Positions 1-9,217 of a stretch of 64,000 bases of DNA are shown here, piece after piece. The position numbers were made by a program, and so were the translations under genes. How positions within the stretch are numbered: the stretch's first letter is position 1; the number at the start of each line of letters is the position of its first letter. Origin of the DNA: Evansella cellulosilytica DSM 2522 (GTDB lineage: Bacteria > Bacillota > Bacilli > Bacillales > Salisediminibacteriaceae); assembly GCF_000177235.2 (NCBI RefSeq), contig NC_014829.1, positions 3,658,001 to 3,722,000 of the forward strand. The letters are read 5' to 3'. The notes under the pieces were generated by a model. That model saw nothing but the letters and a program-made list of their open reading frames with translations. It made no database searches and had not been told where the DNA came from.

Positions 1-1280
1 ATAAACCAAATCCAGATGGTTCCAATCATTGTGTTTGTTAATCCCGTTTCCTTTAATGCATCGACTTTGTTCCATCCCCAACCTACAAATAAAGCGATAA
101 TCATTCCACCAAGTGGTAGGAAGTATTGATCGGTTAATAAATCAACGAAGTCCAAAAATGTTTCTCCAAAGATGAGGAAATCGAAAGGGCCGCCTTGACT
201 TAACGCAGAGGGAATTCCCAGTAACGTGACAGCAATACCTGCTATCAATGTAGCTTTTTTACGACTCCATTTCATTTTTCTCATGACAAACGATACACTA
301 ACCTCTAGCAAAGAAATGGCTGAAGATAATGCTGCAATCGCTACTAAGAAAAAGAACAAGATTGCAAAAAACGAGCCTGCTCCTCCCATCAAGCCAAATA
401 CTTCAGGTAGCGTAACAAACACTAATCCGGCACCGTCTGTTGGAGCGATATTAGCAAACGTAAAAACTGCTGGAAAAATAACAATGCCTGCTACAATGGC
501 AAAAATAGTATCCAAAGTCACTACTGTACCTGCTGCATGTGGTAACTTCGTTTCCTTAGACAAATAACTACTGTACGTAATCATTGCCCCCATACCTAAA
601 GACAGAGTAAAGAATGCTTGCCCTACTGCTGCAGCATAAACATCTGGATTTCCAAAGGCACTCCATTCTGGACTAAATAAAAATGCTAAACCATCCGATG
701 CACCATCTAATGTTAAACTAAACCCTGCCAAAATAATTAAAAGAATCGCAAGGAGTGGCATAAATATTTTATTAGAAAACTCAATCCCTTTTTTCACACC
801 AAAGAATACGATCACTATGACAATCGCCATAAATAAAAATTGCCAAAATACAGGACCATATGAACCACCTGCAAAATTACTAAAGAAGTTTTCAAATTCA
901 CCTGCTCCTACACCTTGAGCAGTGCCAGTCAAATAGCTATATAAAAAGTATATGATCCATCCAGCAATAACCCCATAAAAAGATAGTATGAAAAATGAGG
1001 ATAGAACCCCTAAAATACCGCCAAGTACCCACGGTTTACCTGGAGCAATTTTATTAAAGGAGCCAATGGCATCAGACTGTCCTCTTCTACCAACAGAAAA
1101 TTCAGCTAATAAAACCGGTAAGCCTACTAAAAAAATGCACAAAATATAAATGATTAAAAATGCTGCTCCGCCATTCTCACCAGTTACATAGGAGAATCTC
1201 CAAATGTTCCCTAAACCTACCGCTGAGCCAACTGCGGCTAAAATAAATCCTAGTCTTGTGGCCCATTGTTCACGACTCAT
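1..1280 (-). CDS. sodium:neurotransmitter symporter family transporter (3' part missing)
   Basis: Reading the minus strand from an ATG at 1280 gives an open frame of about 426 codons that runs off the window start. The N-terminus has the SNF-family signature (WATRLGFILAAVGSAVG, then LGNIWRFSY), which lines the sodium site in TM1 of this LeuT-fold family. Many hydrophobic segments follow, as expected for an integral membrane importer. The family uses the sodium gradient to import amino acids or related solutes; the substrate cannot be told from sequence. The last one or two membrane segments lie outside the window. It is preceded by its own intergenic region, so it is probably transcribed alone. 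Confidence 0.92.
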   Translation of the reverse strand, partial: MSREQWATRLGFILAAVGSAVGLGNIWRFSYVTGENGGAAFLIIYILCIFLVGLPVLLAEFSVGRRGQSDAIGSFNKIAPGKPWVLGGILGVLSSFFILSFYGVIAGWIIYFLYSYLTGTAQGVGAGEFENFFSNFAGGSYGPVFWQFLFMAIVIVIVFFGVKKGIEFSNKIFMPLLAILLIILAGFSLTLDGASDGLAFLFSPEWSAFGNPDVYAAAVGQAFFTLSLGMGAMITYSSYLSKETKLPHAAGTVVTLDTIFAIVAGIVIFPAVFTFANIAPTDGAGLVFVTLPEVFGLMGGAGSFFAILFFFLVAIAALSSAISLLEVSVSFVMRKMKWSRKKATLIAGIAVTLLGIPSALSQGGPFDFLIFGETFLDFVDLLTDQYFLPLGGMIIALFVGWGWNKVDALKETGLTNTMIGTIWIWF

Positions 1281-1634
1281 ATTTCATTTCTCCCCTTTCT
1301 TTATTAGTTCAGTTTCACTAAGGAAAAGTATCGATGTATGTCCCCCTTTGTGTAGTAAAAGTATATTAGGTATATAACAAATTATTATTAAAATATTCTA
1401 TTAATTTAGAATATGTATAATACTGTAAACTTAAAATTAACGCTGTAAAGGATGAAATTACCCAAAAAGAAAACACCTCCTAGTCAGAACGTGTTTTCTA
1501 GTATAATAATTTATTTTTTGTATCGTATACTAAACTAATGTCATCATGAACATTGTGATCACTAGAACTTTTACGAACGTTACACTGAACCTCATCTATT
1601 ATAGTAATACTAGTGGAGAAATACATAAGCATTG
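1281..1634. other. intergenic region between the symporter and yunB
   Basis: AT-rich stretch of 354 bases. It should hold the promoter of the symporter (minus) on its left side and carries the yunB terminator hairpin at 1464-1498. No ORF with a convincing ribosome binding site was seen. Confidence 0.6.
1464..1498 (-). terminator. intrinsic terminator downstream of yunB
   Basis: GAAAACAC (1469-1476) pairs with GTGTTTTC (1491-1498). On the minus strand the stem is followed by TTTTTGGG. It lies about 140 bases after the yunB stop. Confidence 0.65.
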
Positions 1635-2480
1635 CTAATTATTCCCAGAAGGTAACTCCGGCAACTCAAAATCACTAAAATCTCCTTGAATGCCTTGTTG
1701 CTGATCTATGTCATTCGGTGCAATAATAGCTGGAGTCACTCCATCTCCGCCACTACTATAAAACTGAGGTACATCTCCTGAAAGCCAGACGTTTGCAACA
1801 GGGATTGATGTTTTGACTACTTCTTGGTCTGTTGCAAAAGGGATAACCACTTGTACATCGGCTTCAATATCAACAGTTATGCTTAAATAAGTATTATTTA
1901 TTCCAGTATTAACAATCTCTTGCCCAAAGTCAGCTTTCACTTCTCCGATTGTCGATAATCTTACAGGAACTCTTGGTCCTAGATGAGCCAAAAGGGCATT
2001 ATTTGTTGCTTGCCCTAAAGGAATCATATGAATAATACCATCCTCGGTAAAAGTCGCACCCTCACGTTCTATATCGACATCGGTTGGGAGACTATAGTCT
2101 TTAATACGGCCATGCTCAATGTCGTTTAAATAATCTTGTACTCTTTTAACAGTTTCATGCTGTACTTTTAAATATATTGAATTGTTAATTTGAAACGATT
2201 GAATATTTCCATTACTATCATATTGGTATTCCACAATTTCATCGACATTTAAGTCTCCTATTACCTTCTTCGAAATTGCATCATTGATTGCTAATGTTCC
2301 TACCCGCTGTGTTTCTGTTTTAGCTATTTCAATGAGCGTTGGTCTAATCCCCGCTTCTACTATAATAAGTCCCTGTACTGTTAAAAAGCTAAAAATAAGT
2401 AGCGAAATTAAAAACACAAAGCGAAAGGGTAAGGGTCCCTTTCTTTTCTTACGGGGACGAAATGTTCTAAGATTCTTCAT
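1635..2480 (-). CDS. yunB: sporulation protein YunB
   Basis: A 281-residue protein with a basic N-terminus (RPRKKRKGPLPFR), one membrane segment at about residues 22-42, and an extracytoplasmic domain containing the family core around residues 43-80. B. subtilis YunB is slightly shorter and is expressed in the mother cell during sporulation; its biochemical role is not established. The C-terminal 40 residues are low-complexity and Gly/Pro-rich. The start is supported by a GGGGG-containing ribosome binding site just upstream. It lies next to yunC-F in B. subtilis; here the thyA-dfrA pair and an HD-GYP gene separate them. Confidence 0.9.
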   Translation of the reverse strand: MKNLRTFRPRKKRKGPLPFRFVFLISLLIFSFLTVQGLIIVEAGIRPTLIEIAKTETQRVGTLAINDAISKKVIGDLNVDEIVEYQYDSNGNIQSFQINNSIYLKVQHETVKRVQDYLNDIEHGRIKDYSLPTDVDIEREGATFTEDGIIHMIPLGQATNNALLAHLGPRVPVRLSTIGEVKADFGQEIVNTGINNTYLSITVDIEADVQVVIPFATDQEVVKTSIPVANVWLSGDVPQFYSSGGDGVTPAIIAPNDIDQQQGIQGDFSDFELPELPSGNN

Positions 2481-2636
2481 AGCTAGTCAACCCCCTTCTG
2501 CTTTCATCTATATGCAGGAATGGACAGCATCTTAACTAGAAATTTTTCTTTTTTTACTAAGGGTAATTTGTTGATGAATGTTGTTGGATGGGACCGGTTA
2601 ATGACTTCTTCCGATCAGTTGATTTTGTTTACTTAA

Positions 2637-2855
2637 TGGACTATGTGTGGGGGATCATACCTTCAACTAACTTTTTTGGCTCAAGGGTTGATGGCGATGC
2701 TCCTTCTTACCTTCGCACTATTTTTTCTTTGCTCACGGGCAGATGGCACGCTCCCTTCTTACCTCCCACACATTTTTAGTCTCTCACGGGCTGATAGCGA
2801 CGCCCCATCTTACCATCACACTTCATTTTGCTTGCTCAATGGCAGATAACGCGCC
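2637..2855. repeat. degenerate tandem repeat, period 51-52 bp
   Basis: Units start at 2685, 2737, 2788 and (partial) 2840. Each begins with a G-rich GGGCWGATRGCR-like block, then CTTCTTACC or a variant, then a T-rich stretch ending in GCTCAC or CTCAC. A more decayed unit (2637-2684) precedes them and another may lie at 2590-2636. The period is not a multiple of three and no plausible gene crosses it, so it is non-coding. Its period matches the array at 46899-47350. Confidence 0.75.
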
Positions 2856-2879
2856 AGCATCATCAAACTTCCCTATATA

Positions 2880-2910
2880 AAAAACAAAAAAACGGGGATA
2901 TCCCCGTTTC
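2880..2910 (-). terminator. intrinsic terminator downstream of dfrA
   Basis: Perfect palindrome AAACGGGGATATCCCCGTTT at 2890-2909, followed on the minus strand by seven T residues in all. It is about 180 bases beyond the dfrA stop, with no gene between. Confidence 0.75.
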
Positions 2911-3085
2911 ATAAAGAGTCCATTGAAAAGATCCAGTTCAACTTTTTCAGTGCCTTTAGTTAGAATGTCAATGGTTCGTCGTTGTGAGTATGGCAAACCC
3001 ACTCGTATTCAAAAGAGTGCAACATTGAAACTAGGAACTAAATAAGTTAAAGCCCGTCCTTTTTCACTTCCCTCTTTCTTAACAC

Positions 3086-3574
3086 CTAATTACTTGTCCT
3101 TTCAAAAACTTGAAAAGTATGTTCATATTTGTTTTTCTCATCTACAATACCTTTTTCACTTGAAACTATTTTCCACTCTATTTCATCTATCGCTGGGAAA
3201 TATGTATCTGCCTCAAATTCGGCATTAATAGAAGTAATATATAGACGTTTAGCAATTGGCATTAACTGTTCATACAGTGTGGCACCACCTATGACAAAGA
3301 ACTCCTCTTCACTATTGACAAGGGGCTTTACATCATCTAATGAATGTAACACTTCTACCCCATCAGCATGAAAAGATTCACTTCTCGTAACGACTAAGTT
3401 TCGTCGATTCGGTAAAGGCCGTCCAATCGACTCGTACGTTTTCCTTCCCATTAACACGGAGTGACCTGATGTCGTTTTCTTAAAGAATTTTAAGTCATTA
3501 GGTAAATGCCATGGCATTTCTCCGTTTAGTCCAATCTCCCTGTTTTTTCCCATTGCTGCAATCATAGAAATCAT
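3086..3574 (-). CDS. dfrA: dihydrofolate reductase
   Basis: A 162-residue protein of typical bacterial DHFR length. It reduces dihydrofolate to tetrahydrofolate with NADPH and so recycles the product of thymidylate synthase. Visible hallmarks are the N-terminal [11 protein letters not shown] segment, [11 protein letters not shown] with the catalytic Asp, [15 protein letters not shown] for cofactor binding, and [11 protein letters not shown]. The ATG overlaps the thyA stop codon as ATGA, so the two are translationally coupled. A GGAG lies 10 bases upstream inside the thyA end. Confidence 0.97.
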   Translation of the reverse strand: MISMIAAMGKNREIGLNGEMPWHLPNDLKFFKKTTSGHSVLMGRKTYESIGRPLPNRRNLVVTRSESFHADGVEVLHSLDDVKPLVNSEEEFFVIGGATLYEQLMPIAKRLYITSINAEFEADTYFPAIDEIEWKIVSSEKGIVDEKNKYEHTFQVFERTSN

Positions 3575-4365
3575 ACGGAGACTTCTCCTTTTATATGAGG
3601 ATGTGGATCATATCCGACCAACTCAAAATCTTCAATTTTAAAATCTTCAATCCTTTTTACTTCAGGGTTTAGCTTCATTGTTGGTAAAGGTCTTGGGTCT
3701 CTTGTTAGTTGTAGATTAACTTGTTCGATATGATTTTTGTAAATATGAACATCGCCGAATGTATGAACGAAATCACCATAATCAAGTCCGCACTCTCGAG
3801 CAATCATCATTGTTAAAAGTGCGTATGAAGCAATATTAAATGGCACTCCTAAAAAAACGTCAGCACTTCTTTGATAAAGTTGACATGATAGTTTTCCGTC
3901 TGCTACGTAAAACTGGAAAAGGCAGTGGCACGGTGCTAATGCCATTTTATCAAGGTCAGCTACATTCCAAGCGTTTACTACTAGTCTTCGTGAATCTGGA
4001 TTATTTTTAATTTGTTCAATGACATTACCTAACTGATCAATCGTCTCACCACTAGGCGTAGGCCAAGACCTCCATTGCTTTCCGTATACTGGCCCTAAAT
4101 CACCGTTTTCATCTGCCCACTCATTCCAAATACGGACGTTGTTTTCCTGTAGATAGCGAATATTTGTATCACCTTTTATAAACCATAATAACTCATGAAT
4201 AATGGCTCTTAATGCTAGCTTCTTAGTCGTTAACACTGGAAAACCGTCATTCAGATTAAAGCGCATTTGATAACCGAATGTACTAATAGTACCTGTTCCA
4301 GTACGGTCTGTTTTTTCAGTACCGTTTTCTAAAATATGCTTGCATAAATCATGATACTGCCTCAT
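3571..4365 (-). CDS. thyA: thymidylate synthase (ThyA type)
   Basis: A 264-residue protein, the usual length of the E. coli ThyA class. It methylates dUMP to dTMP using methylene-tetrahydrofolate. The catalytic cysteine is in [12 protein letters not shown], and the dUMP-binding region is [19 protein letters not shown]. It forms a two-gene operon with dfrA (4-base overlap), the usual pairing because ThyA generates dihydrofolate that DHFR must reduce. An AGGAGG-like site precedes the ATG. Confidence 0.97.
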   Translation of the reverse strand: MRQYHDLCKHILENGTEKTDRTGTGTISTFGYQMRFNLNDGFPVLTTKKLALRAIIHELLWFIKGDTNIRYLQENNVRIWNEWADENGDLGPVYGKQWRSWPTPSGETIDQLGNVIEQIKNNPDSRRLVVNAWNVADLDKMALAPCHCLFQFYVADGKLSCQLYQRSADVFLGVPFNIASYALLTMMIARECGLDYGDFVHTFGDVHIYKNHIEQVNLQLTRDPRPLPTMKLNPEVKRIEDFKIEDFELVGYDPHPHIKGEVSV

Positions 4366-4406
4366 TTTAAACGTTCCTCCTCATTTTTATAAGCTTCTTT
4401 CTTATA

Positions 4407-5513
4407 TTAAGAACCTACCATTTTTTGGGTAAGCGCAACTTCACACTCTACGATCGTTATATCTAGCTGTTTCATTAAGTCTAAATCGTAGGGCTTAACT
4501 GGAATGTTATTTTCTTCTATTACTCTAACGACAGGTCTAGTAGTGAACTCACCGTTTTGTCTAGCCACAACACCGACATGTCCGTTACTTAATACAACCT
4601 CCAACCCTACTGGGTAAAGTGCGACAGTCCTTGAGAAAACTTCGACCATCTCTTTTTCATAGAGCGTATTTACACCAGCATAAAGAATGTCAAGTGCTTC
4701 ATGAGGTAGCTTCGCTTTACGATATACACGGTTACCTGTCACTGCGTCGAATACATCTGCAATGCCAATTATCTTTGCATAAAGGTGGATATCCTTTCCT
4801 TTAATACCTCGCGGATATCCTGATCCATCTAACCTTTCATGATGCTGGTATGCACAATGAGCTGCAATTAATGAGATTGTTTGCGATTTTCTTAACAAAT
4901 CAAAACCAATGGTCGAATGCTCTTGAATAAGTTGAAACTCTTCATCTGTTAATTTATCTTGTTTGTTTAATATCTCAACTGGGATAGCAACTTTCCCTAT
5001 GTCGTGAAGAATTGCTCCCATACCAAGCTCATTTAATTGCTTATCATTTAATCCGAGCTTATTTCCTAATGCAAGAGAATATATTGTTACATTTAATGAA
5101 TGTTGAAAGACGTATGAATCGTAGCAATATACATCAGATAGCATAGATATTACTTCTTTTTGATCCTTAATACCATGAAGAATATTTTTAACAATAGCAC
5201 CAAAGGTTGGACTTATTTTATCCATATCAATCGATTTCCCGAGCGTGATATCTCGAGACATTTTGCCAAAATTATTTTCAATTTCCATTACTGATTTTAG
5301 CTTCTCATGCTCTGGAATGACATCGTCAACGTAAATATCCTTTGTCTCGTTATCTTCAATGTATACAAAAGAAATTCCTTTTCGCTTTATTCGATCAATT
5401 ATTGTTTTAGTCAAAAGCACTCCACTATTAAGTAATGCTTGTCCATTCTCATTATAAATTGCCTTTGCTAACCGATCATTTACCTGTAATGAATTAACTG
5501 ATCGTATTCTCAT
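4407..5513 (-). CDS. HD-GYP domain protein, probable cyclic-di-GMP phosphodiesterase
   Basis: The frame is open from 5534, but GGAAGGGGC sits 7 bases before an ATG at 5513, so the shorter 368-residue form is preferred. The metal-binding HD is in LHDIGKVAIP (about residues 170-180) and the GYP signature is HHERLDGSGYP (about 224-234), both intact. HD-GYP domains hydrolyse cyclic-di-GMP. The N-terminal 130 residues have no recognised sensory domain and the protein appears cytoplasmic. It is in the same direction as thyA-dfrA, 41 bases upstream, and may share a transcript with them. Confidence 0.88.
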   Translation of the reverse strand: MRIRSVNSLQVNDRLAKAIYNENGQALLNSGVLLTKTIIDRIKRKGISFVYIEDNETKDIYVDDVIPEHEKLKSVMEIENNFGKMSRDITLGKSIDMDKISPTFGAIVKNILHGIKDQKEVISMLSDVYCYDSYVFQHSLNVTIYSLALGNKLGLNDKQLNELGMGAILHDIGKVAIPVEILNKQDKLTDEEFQLIQEHSTIGFDLLRKSQTISLIAAHCAYQHHERLDGSGYPRGIKGKDIHLYAKIIGIADVFDAVTGNRVYRKAKLPHEALDILYAGVNTLYEKEMVEVFSRTVALYPVGLEVVLSNGHVGVVARQNGEFTTRPVVRVIEENNIPVKPYDLDLMKQLDITIVECEVALTQKMVGS

Positions 5514-5545
5514 CGTACTGCCCCTTCCGTGCACCTCTTGGTTGA

Positions 5546-5569
5546 AGCAGCTCCATGGAAGGAGCTGCT
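5546..5569 (-). terminator. hairpin just after yunC
   Basis: AGCAGCTCC pairs with GGAGCTGCT around a 6-base loop, a few bases after the yunC stop. The T-run on the minus strand is weak, so termination is plausible but not certain. Confidence 0.45.
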
Positions 5570-5576
5570 ATTTTCC

Positions 5577-5879
5577 TTATGTTAATTTAAGTAAAAACTC
5601 TTTTCCTGTCATTCCTTTAGAGATGCCTAAATTCTCTGCCTCTACCGTAACAGACTCTAAAGGGGCTTCAATTAATTGTTCTATTGTTTTCACACCAACA
5701 GCTCTCCCTGCAACCACTTTGCGATCTTTTAATTTTTCGTTAAGTAACGCTACATCTAATGCTCCACACATGATATAACCCTTATCATTTGTAACTACTA
5801 AAAGGTTCGTTTTTGGCAGTACTACAGAGACTGCAGTAAAAGGTTTTCCTTCGATAAACATTGGCTGTACTTCGACCAT
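5577..5879 (-). CDS. yunC: DUF1805 protein YunC
   Basis: A 100-residue protein matching the YunC/DUF1805 family in length and pattern (VTNDKGYIMCGALDV, then GRAVGVKTIEQL). The function of the family is unknown; a small compact alpha/beta fold is expected. It stands directly before yunD in the same direction, the order seen in B. subtilis. Confidence 0.88.
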   Translation of the reverse strand: MVEVQPMFIEGKPFTAVSVVLPKTNLLVVTNDKGYIMCGALDVALLNEKLKDRKVVAGRAVGVKTIEQLIEAPLESVTVEAENLGISKGMTGKEFLLKLT

Positions 5880-5964
5880 TATTTCTTCACCCTTTCATAA
5901 GTCATTAACAACTGCATGTTAATAGCCTATGATTGATTCGAAAATTAGTGTCCGTCCCTTTTAT

Positions 5965-7341
5965 TTATCGGTTCTTTAATTTCCAAATTAATATGTCTCT
6001 TAAAAATTCTGGCATATAATACGTTTTATCCTTACACCCGCTAATTTCAGGGTACAATTTTCCTAGAGTAAACATATCTAGTGTAGCTAGTTTATAGACC
6101 TTGTCTCCCTCAATTAATTCACCATGAATAAAAACATTGTTCTCATGAATAAAACCATCATGAGGCAATGTAAGACCATCAAAAATCATTTCTCCTAATA
6201 CTTTACCACGGAAGCCAAAACCCTTTAATTTAAGCTCAATCATTTCCTGAGATCGTGCCATTCGTGTAATCTCCAATAAACCTTGACCAGTAATTGTTAC
6301 ACTAGCAGGATTGATAGGGTGAGGACAAATCCGATGAATGTCCTTTATTGTTACTTCACCTTCTTTTAAACCATCTAAAAGCACCCCTGCGTTTACCATA
6401 CTTATATCTGCATCGCACCATTCTCTTAAGCCTCTTGCCAACAATCGTATTATTGGGGTTTCTTTATACCAATTCACTTCTTGGGGCTCGTCTAGCCTAG
6501 CTACGGTTTGATTTAATTGTTTATGTGAATCAATTTCAAGAGTAGTGAGTAAGTCCTCTGTAAATTGATCTTTGTTATTCGTATTTACTTTTATCGAATG
6601 AACATCAACAATTGGATCCGCTTCTTTATTTCTATGCGTAAGTTTAATTTCTCCAATATATTTTCCTGAACGTCCGGATTGGTTTATCCAAGTGCCATTA
6701 ATCATTTTACCGCTCTCTAGTACATGGTGTGTATGGGCCCCAATGATGAAATCAAATTGAGGATACTTTACTGCGAGCTGTTCGTCTTGATGTAATCCTA
6801 AATGAGATAAACATATAAGGTAATCCACTTCAGGACGAATTTTTTTTATTAATGGTTCCAAGCAAGTGAATGGATCTGCTATTTTCCAACCTAACGTTTG
6901 ATAAAAGAGAGAAAAAGGTATCGTAGCACCAATTACTCCAACTTTTAATTTATTTTTCGTCTCGATTATTTTATATGGCTTAGCCCAGGAAGGTCTTTCA
7001 TTCGTTTCATCAAAAAGGTTACAAATAAGAACCGGAAAATTTGCTTCTTCATACAAACGATTTAAATCTTCTTTTGAAAAAGTAATTCCTTCATTATTAC
7101 CGATCGTTACTGCGTCGTAATGAAGTTTATTTAATAGTGTTACATTCCCTTTTCCCTTTAATCCTTCAGAAATGGGATGTACACGATCTATGTGATCTCC
7201 GACATCAAATAAAAGTACTTCTTCACCGTTCGCCTCTGCTTCATTTCTTCTTTCTTTAATAAGCGCAACGACGGCTGACCAATTTTCTAATTGACTATGT
7301 AAATCGTTTGTATGAAGAATTCTAAGCTTCTTCACTTTCAC
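5965..7341 (-). CDS. yunD: metallophosphoesterase / 5'-nucleotidase family protein YunD
   Basis: A 458-residue protein with an N-terminal calcineurin-like metallophosphoesterase domain: LHTNDLHSQ, LLFDVGDHID, the family's third motif as TIGNNEG (usually GNHE/D in relatives), SHLG and GAHTHHVLE. A C-terminal 5'-nucleotidase-type domain follows from about residue 290. No signal peptide is visible, so it probably acts in the cytoplasm on nucleotides or related phosphoesters. It is between yunC and yunE, all in one direction. Confidence 0.88.
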   Translation of the reverse strand: MKVKKLRILHTNDLHSQLENWSAVVALIKERRNEAEANGEEVLLFDVGDHIDRVHPISEGLKGKGNVTLLNKLHYDAVTIGNNEGITFSKEDLNRLYEEANFPVLICNLFDETNERPSWAKPYKIIETKNKLKVGVIGATIPFSLFYQTLGWKIADPFTCLEPLIKKIRPEVDYLICLSHLGLHQDEQLAVKYPQFDFIIGAHTHHVLESGKMINGTWINQSGRSGKYIGEIKLTHRNKEADPIVDVHSIKVNTNNKDQFTEDLLTTLEIDSHKQLNQTVARLDEPQEVNWYKETPIIRLLARGLREWCDADISMVNAGVLLDGLKEGEVTIKDIHRICPHPINPASVTITGQGLLEITRMARSQEMIELKLKGFGFRGKVLGEMIFDGLTLPHDGFIHENNVFIHGELIEGDKVYKLATLDMFTLGKLYPEISGCKDKTYYMPEFLRDILIWKLKNR

Positions 7342-7372
7342 CCAATTCCACCGCCATTCTGCTTACATCACA

Positions 7373-8197
7373 TTAACTTCCCGTAATGCCTTGATATATC
7401 AATCTAATTCCAATGATAATTAAAAATACTCTTAAGAGATTAACGATAGCATCGCTTTGCATTTTTCTATTTATCGCTGCACCAAGTTGTCCACCAATCC
7501 AAGCACCTGGAAGTAATGCTAAAACATATAGCCAATCAATGTTACCTAAAGCCATATGTGATACTGAGCTTAAAATGGCTGATAAAAAAATCATGAGCAT
7601 AGATGTTGCAACAGCGATATGGGGCGGAAAACCGAATAACAATATCATTGCAGGAACCATTAAAGAGCCCCCACCAATACCAAATAGCCCTGAGCACATA
7701 CCAACGACAAACCCAATGAGAATGCCTATAATTGGGTGATAGCCGTATGTAATCTCAACACCTGCACGATTAACATACGTCCGCTGTACCCCTTTTTTTG
7801 CAGGCTTCAGTGGTAAAATGTACTTCCTTACCATTAATACGAACGATACTAAAACAATAAAAGTACCAAAAATAATTAGAAAGATGTCCGTATTAAGATC
7901 TTTATTTAACCAAACACCAAATAATGCGCCTGGTCCACTTCCTCCAAAAAAGATGAATGCACTTTGGTAATCAACTTTCTTCTGTTTTAAATACGCTAAT
8001 GTGGAAGATAATCCTGTAAAAATCATAATTAACAGAGAAGTTCCAACAGCAATTTGGGGTGTAATCCCATGCAATATTGGCATATACCCACTTAGCATCA
8101 TCAATGCCGGAACAACGATAATACCTCCGCCAAGTCCCATTATACTTCCTAAAATGGCAGCTACAAGGCCTAAAAGCAATAATATTATCCATTCCAT
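7373..8197 (-). CDS. yunE: TauE/SafE family membrane protein YunE
   Basis: A 274-residue integral membrane protein with about eight hydrophobic segments arranged as two similar halves. Both halves carry the Gly-rich motif GxGGGxxxVPAL typical of the sulfite-exporter TauE/SafE family (GLGGGIIVVPAL near residue 22, GIGGGSLMVPAM near residue 175). The family is linked to export or uptake of sulfonates and other small anions; the substrate here is unknown. Neighbours are yunD and yunF. Confidence 0.88.
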   Translation of the reverse strand: MEWIILLLLGLVAAILGSIMGLGGGIIVVPALMMLSGYMPILHGITPQIAVGTSLLIMIFTGLSSTLAYLKQKKVDYQSAFIFFGGSGPGALFGVWLNKDLNTDIFLIIFGTFIVLVSFVLMVRKYILPLKPAKKGVQRTYVNRAGVEITYGYHPIIGILIGFVVGMCSGLFGIGGGSLMVPAMILLFGFPPHIAVATSMLMIFLSAILSSVSHMALGNIDWLYVLALLPGAWIGGQLGAAINRKMQSDAIVNLLRVFLIIIGIRLIYQGITGS

Positions 8198-8292
8198 ATA
8201 AAAAGACCTGCTTCCTTTTTTGTTATGCAGTCATGCATATATTCCCTCAGAAAAACAAAAAATGTGACAAGAAATCCGATTATCTTCTATTA

Positions 8293-9135
8293 TCAATCAA
8301 ATAAGTGTAATTGTCGAGGCGCTAATCCTATATAATTTAACTTTAATTTTTCAATAAACTGCTTCCCATTTTTTGCTGCATGACCACCAGAATTATTATT
8401 AAACAAAACGTAAGATTCTTTCGTTTTATGAGATAGATTTTCGATTTTTTTAGCTAGATCTGTTAACTCTTCATTATTATATTCATATAAATACCTAACA
8501 TCACGCCAATTTTCACCTTTTCTCGGACTAGACCAACCATAAATATTCCGTCCATGAAAACGGAACAGCGTTTTGTTTTTATTCGTAACATGAGGGACAA
8601 ATGGAATAGAACGTTCTCCTGCTTGAGGCTCATCACATATACTATGTATCCATTCATCTTCTTCCATAAATGCAATTGTTTTTTCCATGAATTGTTCATT
8701 ATACCATGAACGATGTCTAAATTCTAAAGCGATATCCCAGTGAGAAAACTGTTGTCTACAATATCTTAAATAGGTAACATTTTCTTTATTACATTCAAAC
8801 CACGGTGGAAATTGTAAAAGGATCATCGCCAGTTTGTTCGCTTCCTTCATTGGCTGAATTGATTGTTTAAATGCTTCGAACATTTTTGTCCTTGAATCGT
8901 AAGGAATATCTCCTCTTAAGTGTCCCGTAATGCCTTGAAAAGCTTTCACTATAAATGTAAATGTAGAAGGAGTTTCTTCCATCCATTTTTCAATGTTTCG
9001 CTGTGGTGGGATCGCATAAAAGGATGAATCAACTTCTACAATTGGAAAGTGGCTAGCATACGTAGTGAGCTTATGTGATTGTTTTTCATAGAGAGAGTCA
9101 TGATCTCCCCAGCCTGTTAAACCTACCCAAATCAC
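8293..9135 (-). CDS. yunF: DUF72 family protein YunF
   Basis: A 280-residue protein with the DUF72 TIM-barrel pattern: IWVGLTGWGD at the start, VEVDSSFYAIP, FTFIVKAFQGITGH, LALEFRHRSW-like IALEFRHRSWY, and a C-terminal YVLFNNNSGGHAAKNG. The biochemical function of DUF72 proteins is not established. It closes the yunC-F block. Confidence 0.9.
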   Translation of the reverse strand: MIWVGLTGWGDHDSLYEKQSHKLTTYASHFPIVEVDSSFYAIPPQRNIEKWMEETPSTFTFIVKAFQGITGHLRGDIPYDSRTKMFEAFKQSIQPMKEANKLAMILLQFPPWFECNKENVTYLRYCRQQFSHWDIALEFRHRSWYNEQFMEKTIAFMEEDEWIHSICDEPQAGERSIPFVPHVTNKNKTLFRFHGRNIYGWSSPRKGENWRDVRYLYEYNNEELTDLAKKIENLSHKTKESYVLFNNNSGGHAAKNGKQFIEKLKLNYIGLAPRQLHLFD

Positions 9136-9161
9136 AAAAAAATCCCTCCTCCCTTATATCG

Positions 9162-9199
9162 AAAAAACCTAATCCAGACAAAATAGTCTGAATTAGGTT
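9162..9199 (-). terminator. suf operon terminator
   Basis: AACCTAATCCAGAC pairs with GTCTGAATTAGGTT over 14 positions with one mismatch. On the minus strand it ends in TTTTTT. It begins 19 bases after the sufB stop. Confidence 0.9.
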
Positions 9200-9217
9200 A
9201 TGACATCAAAATTAGTT

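Noticed and set aside
226-567. 113-residue plus-strand frame
   Set aside because: Antisense to the sodium symporter, whose frame and motifs are clear.
2284-2849. Plus-strand frames of 63 to 83 residues around the 2637-2855 repeat
   Set aside because: They are products of a tandem repeat whose period is not a multiple of three, or antisense to yunB; no ribosome binding site.
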